From contig URQX01000066.1 in NCBI GenBank assembly GCA_900550175.1, positions 1-9,250 of the forward strand: a stretch of DNA of 9,250 bases. The letters run 5' to 3'. Below, piece by piece: positions 5,578 through 9,250 of the stretch. The position numbers and the translations under genes are program-made. The DNA comes from an uncultured Veillonella sp. (GTDB lineage: Bacteria; Bacillota; Negativicutes; Veillonellales; Veillonellaceae). The notes under the pieces were generated by a model, which saw only the letters and a list, made by a program, of their open reading frames with translations, searched no databases and was not told the origin of the DNA. Position 1 is the first letter of the stretch, and each line of letters starts with the position of its first letter.

Positions 5578-6581
5578 ATGATTCGTAAAACAATAGCACT
5601 TTCAGTATATATCAGTTTGGTTACTGCTTTGGCAGGAGCTGTTGATGTTAATATTCCTGGTGCTGATAATAGAATTCCTACAAATGCTTATGAAGGTTAC
5701 GTACATCGTGACTCCTCAATTAAAAACATACAAGAGGGCGCATTGAGAGACTTTCAAAAGAGTAAACAGTATGCTAAAACTAAGCAATTGTACATAGAAA
5801 ATGGCCTGTCTGAGAAGATATCCATGGCGCGAGTTTTTCCTATGCAGGATTAACAGATAGTTACTGGGATTCTTTATATGGAAAAGTTAAGAAAAATAAT
5901 AAAGATCAGTTTCGTTCTGACTTAAATTTTGCCTTTGCTAATGATTCGACTATTCGATATCATGTTGGTTTAACTGAGGCTAAACAGGGAACTGGACAGG
6001 TAATTAGTCCTATTCTTGTTAATTATGTGCTACCATCTATAAAATCACTAACAGATAGTAATGTATATTCTCATACAATAAAAATAGATGGAGAAAATTT
6101 TATCTATCGTATTCTTAATGATGCAACAGTTAAGGGTTCCGTAAGCGATGTTAAAAATGGTTTATCCTATAAAAGTCATTCTGGTATAACACATACTGTC
6201 TATGTAGAAACGATAGATAAGGAGAACGGAGCAGATTCTATTGAGTTAGATAGTTTCCTTAATGAGGTGATGATTAATACCATTAAATCGCCTGAGGGCT
6301 ATGTTTATTTTGCTAAGCGTATTGTATGGAATGATGGAGTGCCAGGAATTCTGGTGGAACAAGAAAAGGCTAATCATGAGGGAATGATGTTGTTTTATAC
6401 TATGGATGAAAGAACATCATTTACTAGTATATTGCATTATGATAGAAATATGTCCTATACTAAAGAGCAGCTTCGTAATATGTTAACTGATGTTAGGTTA
6501 GTTGCTATTCCTGAGAAATTCAAGGGCAATATTGATCTTGCTAATATTGAAGATATAGTTAAAAAAGATTTGGAGAAGTAG
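5578..6581 (+). pseudogene. Secreted protein of unknown function, broken by a one-base frameshift
   Basis: The start ATG at 5578 follows GGAGAG (5568-5573) and opens a signal peptide, MIRKTIALSV to about residue 21 (cleavage near LAGA). Frame 1 ends at TAA 5851-5853 after about 91 residues. The same protein resumes in the next frame, open from 5814 to the TAG at 6579-6581. Adding one T to the T5 run at 5834-5838 joins them without a seam (MARVFSYAGLTDSYWD) into a 334-residue protein; the GTG at 6027 is then only an internal valine. The join could be a true mutation, slippage-driven on/off switching or a sequencing error. Residues 205-305 resemble the end of the protein at 206-802 (NDGV, MML, LHYDR, EQL). 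The gene at 6583 starts two bases after the stop, so they form an operon. No known family is recognised. Confidence 0.8.
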
Positions 6582-6582
6582 T

Positions 6583-7422
6583 ATGACTGAAATACAAGCT
6601 CTTTTATTGATAAAATCTATTCTCGAATCCGCGGATATTCACGGTATCGAATCTTTCTTGGCAGAGGACTGCGAGTACATGTCCACGGGTCGTGGTATTA
6701 TTGGGCGCAATCGAAATGAAAGTATTGAGTTTTTATCCTCTATGACTGAGTCTATTAAGGCCGATAATGTGCCTGTTACGTGTAAGGTCATGCATATTAC
6801 CGATGTGTACGAGGAGGATGCGCTATTCAAGGAGGGCCGTCATGGTTTGACTGTTTCTTATGAAAGCGGCGATAACTATGTGTACATGATTTTTGTAGAT
6901 GTAAATGATGAGGGGCTCGTAGACCGCATCGTATCTAGTCAGGAAAACTATAGTATTGAGTATGATGATCTTCGCTTTGGCGATGACAAAAGCGAGTATG
7001 CCTTTATTTCTGCACCAACTACTGTGAAAGATTGGCTTACAGCCCTCAGCATGTGGCTTGAAACCGGGAATGTTGATGTAGACGATTTCTACCAGTATAT
7101 AGATGAAGACACACGTGTTGTATTCCAAAAAGGCGATTCTGAATCGATTACCCTTGAAAGCGGCCTTGATGTAGAAGATTACTTTGATCAATTAATGAAT
7201 CAACATTTTGATGCGGTACCTCATATCATTCGCGATGAAGAAGATGGCCTTATTTTAACCTATGGTCCTATGAGTGCCATTGCAACTCTCAATGAAGAAG
7301 GCGCACTAGCACTTATTAGTATCTATATTGACACACGCGACGAAGATGAAGCCACTGATGAAGTTGGCTATATTGAAGAAGAACTAAGCAAAACAATAAC
7401 TATTGAAGAAGATTTATTTTAA
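6583..7422 (+). CDS. Acidic cytosolic protein with two possible NTF2/SnoaL-like halves
   Basis: The product is 279 residues with no signal peptide or membrane segment and a strong excess of Asp and Glu, especially after residue 250. The first half (about 5-120) has a helix-helix start (LLLIKSILESADIHGIESF), a short beta region after a glycine turn (STGRGIIGRNRNESIEF) and a beta end (VYMIFVDVNDEGLVDRI). This is the order expected of NTF2/SnoaL-like folds. The second half (about 148-250) repeats the pattern: WLTALSMWLETGNVDVDDFYQYID, then TYGPMSAIATLNEEGALALISIYID. An internal duplication is therefore likely, but the fold call is an inference. The start at 6583 has GGAGAAG (6572-6578) upstream, inside the end of the secreted protein gene, so the two are translated together. 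It may be a partner or immunity-like cytosolic companion of the secreted product; nothing shows which. Confidence 0.8.
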   Translation: MTEIQALLLIKSILESADIHGIESFLAEDCEYMSTGRGIIGRNRNESIEFLSSMTESIKADNVPVTCKVMHITDVYEEDALFKEGRHGLTVSYESGDNYVYMIFVDVNDEGLVDRIVSSQENYSIEYDDLRFGDDKSEYAFISAPTTVKDWLTALSMWLETGNVDVDDFYQYIDEDTRVVFQKGDSESITLESGLDVEDYFDQLMNQHFDAVPHIIRDEEDGLILTYGPMSAIATLNEEGALALISIYIDTRDEDEATDEVGYIEEELSKTITIEEDLF

Positions 7423-7424
7423 TT

Positions 7425-7914
7425 AACTCTATCAGTAAAATGTACTATACTTAGTCTAACTATATATGGTTAGAGAGATACTACCAGTTGAAAGTATTAT
7501 ATTTAGCCTAAAAATATATGGTTAATGAGATACTACCAGTTAAAAGTATCATATTTAGTCTAAAAGTATATATGGTTGATGAGATACTACCAGTTAAAAG
7601 TATCATATTTAGCCTAAAAATATATAGTTAATGAGATACTACCAGTTAAAAGTATCTTATTGAATGTTAAATCTATATACATAATTTGATACAACTAGAT
7701 ATATGTAGTTACAGCATATATGGTACAGAAATATAAAAAACTACCAGTTAATTTTACAATGTACAGAGTAGGTCGTCTATTATTGACGATCCACTTACAG
7801 TACCATGTGTTTAACTGGTAGTTTTTTTGTGTTAAAAATAAATATTTTTAACTGGTAGTATCTACAAAATAAATGTAGTCAAGGTAATTCAAATTACTTT
7901 TAACTGGTAGTATC
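7425..7914. repeat. 52-bp repeat array with mirror symmetry between convergent genes
   Basis: The 22-base core (GATACT, then ACCAGTTAAA, then AGTATC, itself a hairpin) occurs directly at 7477, 7529, 7583 and 7635, 52-54 bases apart. There is a worn copy at 7425 just after the stop codon and another near 7688. The spacers are also alike (ATATTTAGCCTAAAAATATA type), so this is a tandem repeat. The core then appears inverted at 7841-7862 and 7893-7914, again 52 bases apart, the last one overlapping the permease stop codon. A long hairpin (7735-7827) sits between the two sets. The whole 490-base gap holds nothing else. Likely roles are transcript ending or 3'-end protection for both genes. Confidence 0.85.
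7735..7827. terminator. Long central hairpin, probable bidirectional terminator
   Basis: Perfect 17-base arms (7735-7751 and 7811-7827) contain CTACCAGTTAA and its complement, flanked by A6 and T6. The stem continues inward: ACA-ATGTAC (7756-7764) pairs with GTAC-CATGTGT (7800-7810) with single-base bulges, and AGTAGGTCGTC (7767-7777) pairs with GACGATCCACT (7785-7795) in 10 of 11 positions around a 7-base loop. A T-run follows on the plus strand, and the A-run gives the same on the minus strand, so it can end transcripts from both sides. Confidence 0.75.
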
Positions 7915-9221
7915 TACATTTCGTCATTGTTTTTAATGAGTCCAGCTTTTTTCTTTTTCCAGTAGGAGTAGTAGAACGGCAAGATTATGATACAGCCGCC
8001 TAGACCCCATAGTAATTGGTTGGTTTGTGCTTGGGCGAGCATCCATAGGGATGTGCCGATCGCAATAACTGGTATTAAATAGCCACCTGGGATTGTGTAG
8101 GATCGAGCTTTATCTGCCCATTTACGACGGAAGATAATAACAGCCAAACATGTTGGCAGGTATTGGGTGAAACGAGATACTGCACTAATGGCTGCTAGTG
8201 TAGTAAAGGAACCAGACCATGCAAGTAATACACTGGCAATAGCAGTAACAATAGCTGCAACATATGGTGCATTGTAACGATTACGTTTTGCCAATGCACT
8301 TGGTAGCATGCCATCTTCTGCCATGGATGTAGCCACACGCGGTGCATAGTAAGCCTCAGCAAAGTTGATACCACCCATAGAGATTAAGGTACCTACTAGT
8401 ACGACATACATGCCAATTGGGCCAACGATTACATTGAATGCATCTTGTACTGGAGCCTTTGTATTTGCTAGGTCAGTACCAAGAACACCAATAGATACGG
8501 CCAGGATTGCCATGTATAGGATAGATACAAGAAGCATACACATGATAATAGCACGTGGTAAATTCTTTTTAGGATTTTTCATATCCTCTGCAGCAATGGC
8601 AATAACTTCAAACCCTGTATAAGCAAAGAATAGAAGGACTGCAGCTTGAGCAAATGAACCATCTACATAGGTATCTTGAGGGAAGACTGGTGTAAAGTTA
8701 GCTCCATTAATAAAGAAGATACCAATCGCAATAAATAGGGCGAGAGGGACTAACTTAGAAATGGTCATTAAGTTGTTAACGAATTTGGATACGTTAACAC
8801 CAAAGATATTTACAATCGTAAGACCTACGATTAAGATGAATGAAATAGTATCTTTTGCAAAATCACCACTTAACGCTGGTACTGCTGCACCTAGTGCGGT
8901 AGCAAAGCCAACGGCCATAGCAGCCCAGGCAATGACGGTTACGATCCATTTCAGAACGCCTACTTCGAAGGCCCAAAAGTCACCTAAAGCATGTTTTGCA
9001 TATAGGTAAGGACCACCATTACGTGTAAATAGGCTAGCTGCCTCGGCAAAGCAAAGTGCGATACAGCCTGCAATAACGGCGTCAAATAATAGGACACCTA
9101 AACTAGCGGAACCAATTATAGAATACGCTTTGTTTGGTAGTAGGAAAATACCTGTCCCTACAATACCATTCATGCCAAGGAGTACAATACTCCAGAAGCC
9201 AAATTTTCCTGTTTCTTTCAT
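7914..9221 (-). CDS. APC-family amino acid permease
   Basis: This is an inner-membrane amino-acid transporter of the amino acid-polyamine-organocation superfamily with the LeuT fold. The 435-residue product has about 12 membrane segments, the normal size. Family marks are GIVGTGIF (19-26) in the broken first helix, GGPYLYAKHALG (69-80) between helices 2 and 3, FAYTGFE (199-205) in helix 6, and EDMKNPKKNLPRAI (212-225) in the following loop. The start ATG at 9221 has AGGAAGG (9229-9235) seven bases upstream. The short Lys-rich C-terminus (KKKKAGLIKNNDEM) ends in a TAG stop that falls on the edge of an inverted repeat core of the 7425-7914 array, so the last codons may have been shaped by the repeat. 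The promoter is outside the window. The substrate cannot be told from the sequence. Confidence 0.9.
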   Translation of the reverse strand: MKETGKFGFWSIVLLGMNGIVGTGIFLLPNKAYSIIGSASLGVLLFDAVIAGCIALCFAEAASLFTRNGGPYLYAKHALGDFWAFEVGVLKWIVTVIAWAAMAVGFATALGAAVPALSGDFAKDTISFILIVGLTIVNIFGVNVSKFVNNLMTISKLVPLALFIAIGIFFINGANFTPVFPQDTYVDGSFAQAAVLLFFAYTGFEVIAIAAEDMKNPKKNLPRAIIMCMLLVSILYMAILAVSIGVLGTDLANTKAPVQDAFNVIVGPIGMYVVLVGTLISMGGINFAEAYYAPRVATSMAEDGMLPSALAKRNRYNAPYVAAIVTAIASVLLAWSGSFTTLAAISAVSRFTQYLPTCLAVIIFRRKWADKARSYTIPGGYLIPVIAIGTSLWMLAQAQTNQLLWGLGGCIIILPFYYSYWKKKKAGLIKNNDEM

Positions 9222-9250
9222 ACTAAAACCTTCCTACTATTTAGTTATAT

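Noticed and set aside
5828..5842. Programmed -1 ribosomal frameshift at the T run
   Set aside because: The codons CGA-GTT-TTT do not form an X-XXY-YYZ slippery heptamer, and no clear stimulatory stem was seen just downstream. A mutation, run-length switching or sequencing error is simpler, though not excluded.
6027..6581. Independent gene starting at GTG 6027
   Set aside because: The frame is open upstream to 5814, the GTG has no ribosome site, and the protein would lack the signal peptide. It is the 3' part of the broken gene.
6639..7191. Minus-strand open frames opposite the acidic protein gene (6639-6830 and 6823-7191)
   Set aside because: They lack ribosome sites and recognisable domains and lie wholly opposite a well-supported gene.
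7477..7656. CRISPR-like layout: 22-base repeats at 52-54 base steps
   Set aside because: The stretches between the cores are near-copies of each other, not unique spacers, and no cas gene is present. It is a tandem repeat.

Overview
The window looks like chromosomal DNA of a Veillonella-type Negativicute (a diderm, low-GC, lactate- and organic-acid-using Firmicute). This is an inference. It rests on the AT-rich but not extreme composition, strong AGGAGG-type ribosome sites, signal peptides on proteins without Gram-positive anchors, and a gene mix of organic-acid and amino-acid transporters. No rRNA, tRNA, CRISPR array or intact insertion sequence was found.

Layout. A 130-bp repeat ending in a strong hairpin (1-133) leads into a promoter and a small secreted protein gene (206-802, +). 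It converges on a two-gene minus-strand operon: a YkvI-type membrane protein with a long soluble tail (2172-3575) and a ThrE-type threonine/serine exporter (928-2157, or 2175 if the overlapping ATG is used). A second copy of the repeat (3659-3790) separates this operon from a minus-strand acetate/succinate transporter of the GPR1/FUN34/YaaH family (3827-4438). The long leader of the transporter carries a 36-bp palindrome of Crp/Fnr type. Next comes a HAD phosphoglycolate phosphatase (4794-5453, -), with its own hairpin terminator. Back-to-back promoters then lead into a second secreted protein gene (5578-6581, +), broken by a one-base frameshift in a T run, and a tightly linked acidic cytosolic protein with two possible NTF2/SnoaL-like halves (6583-7422, +). 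A 490-bp repeat array with mirror symmetry fills the whole gap to the converging amino-acid permease gene (7914-9221, -).

Functional picture. Four of the eight genes are inner-membrane transporters for organic or amino acids, which fits an organism living on lactate and amino acids. The transporters and the phosphatase are ordinary family members. The less familiar material is the pair of secreted proteins (206-802 and 5578-6581), which share a C-terminal pattern and a -10 promoter sequence, and the repeats: a dispersed hairpin family in three gene borders, a 19-bp element just past two gene ends, and the 52-bp array between convergent genes. No defence or mobile system was recognised. The best candidates for something undescribed are the secreted protein family and the mirror-symmetric array.
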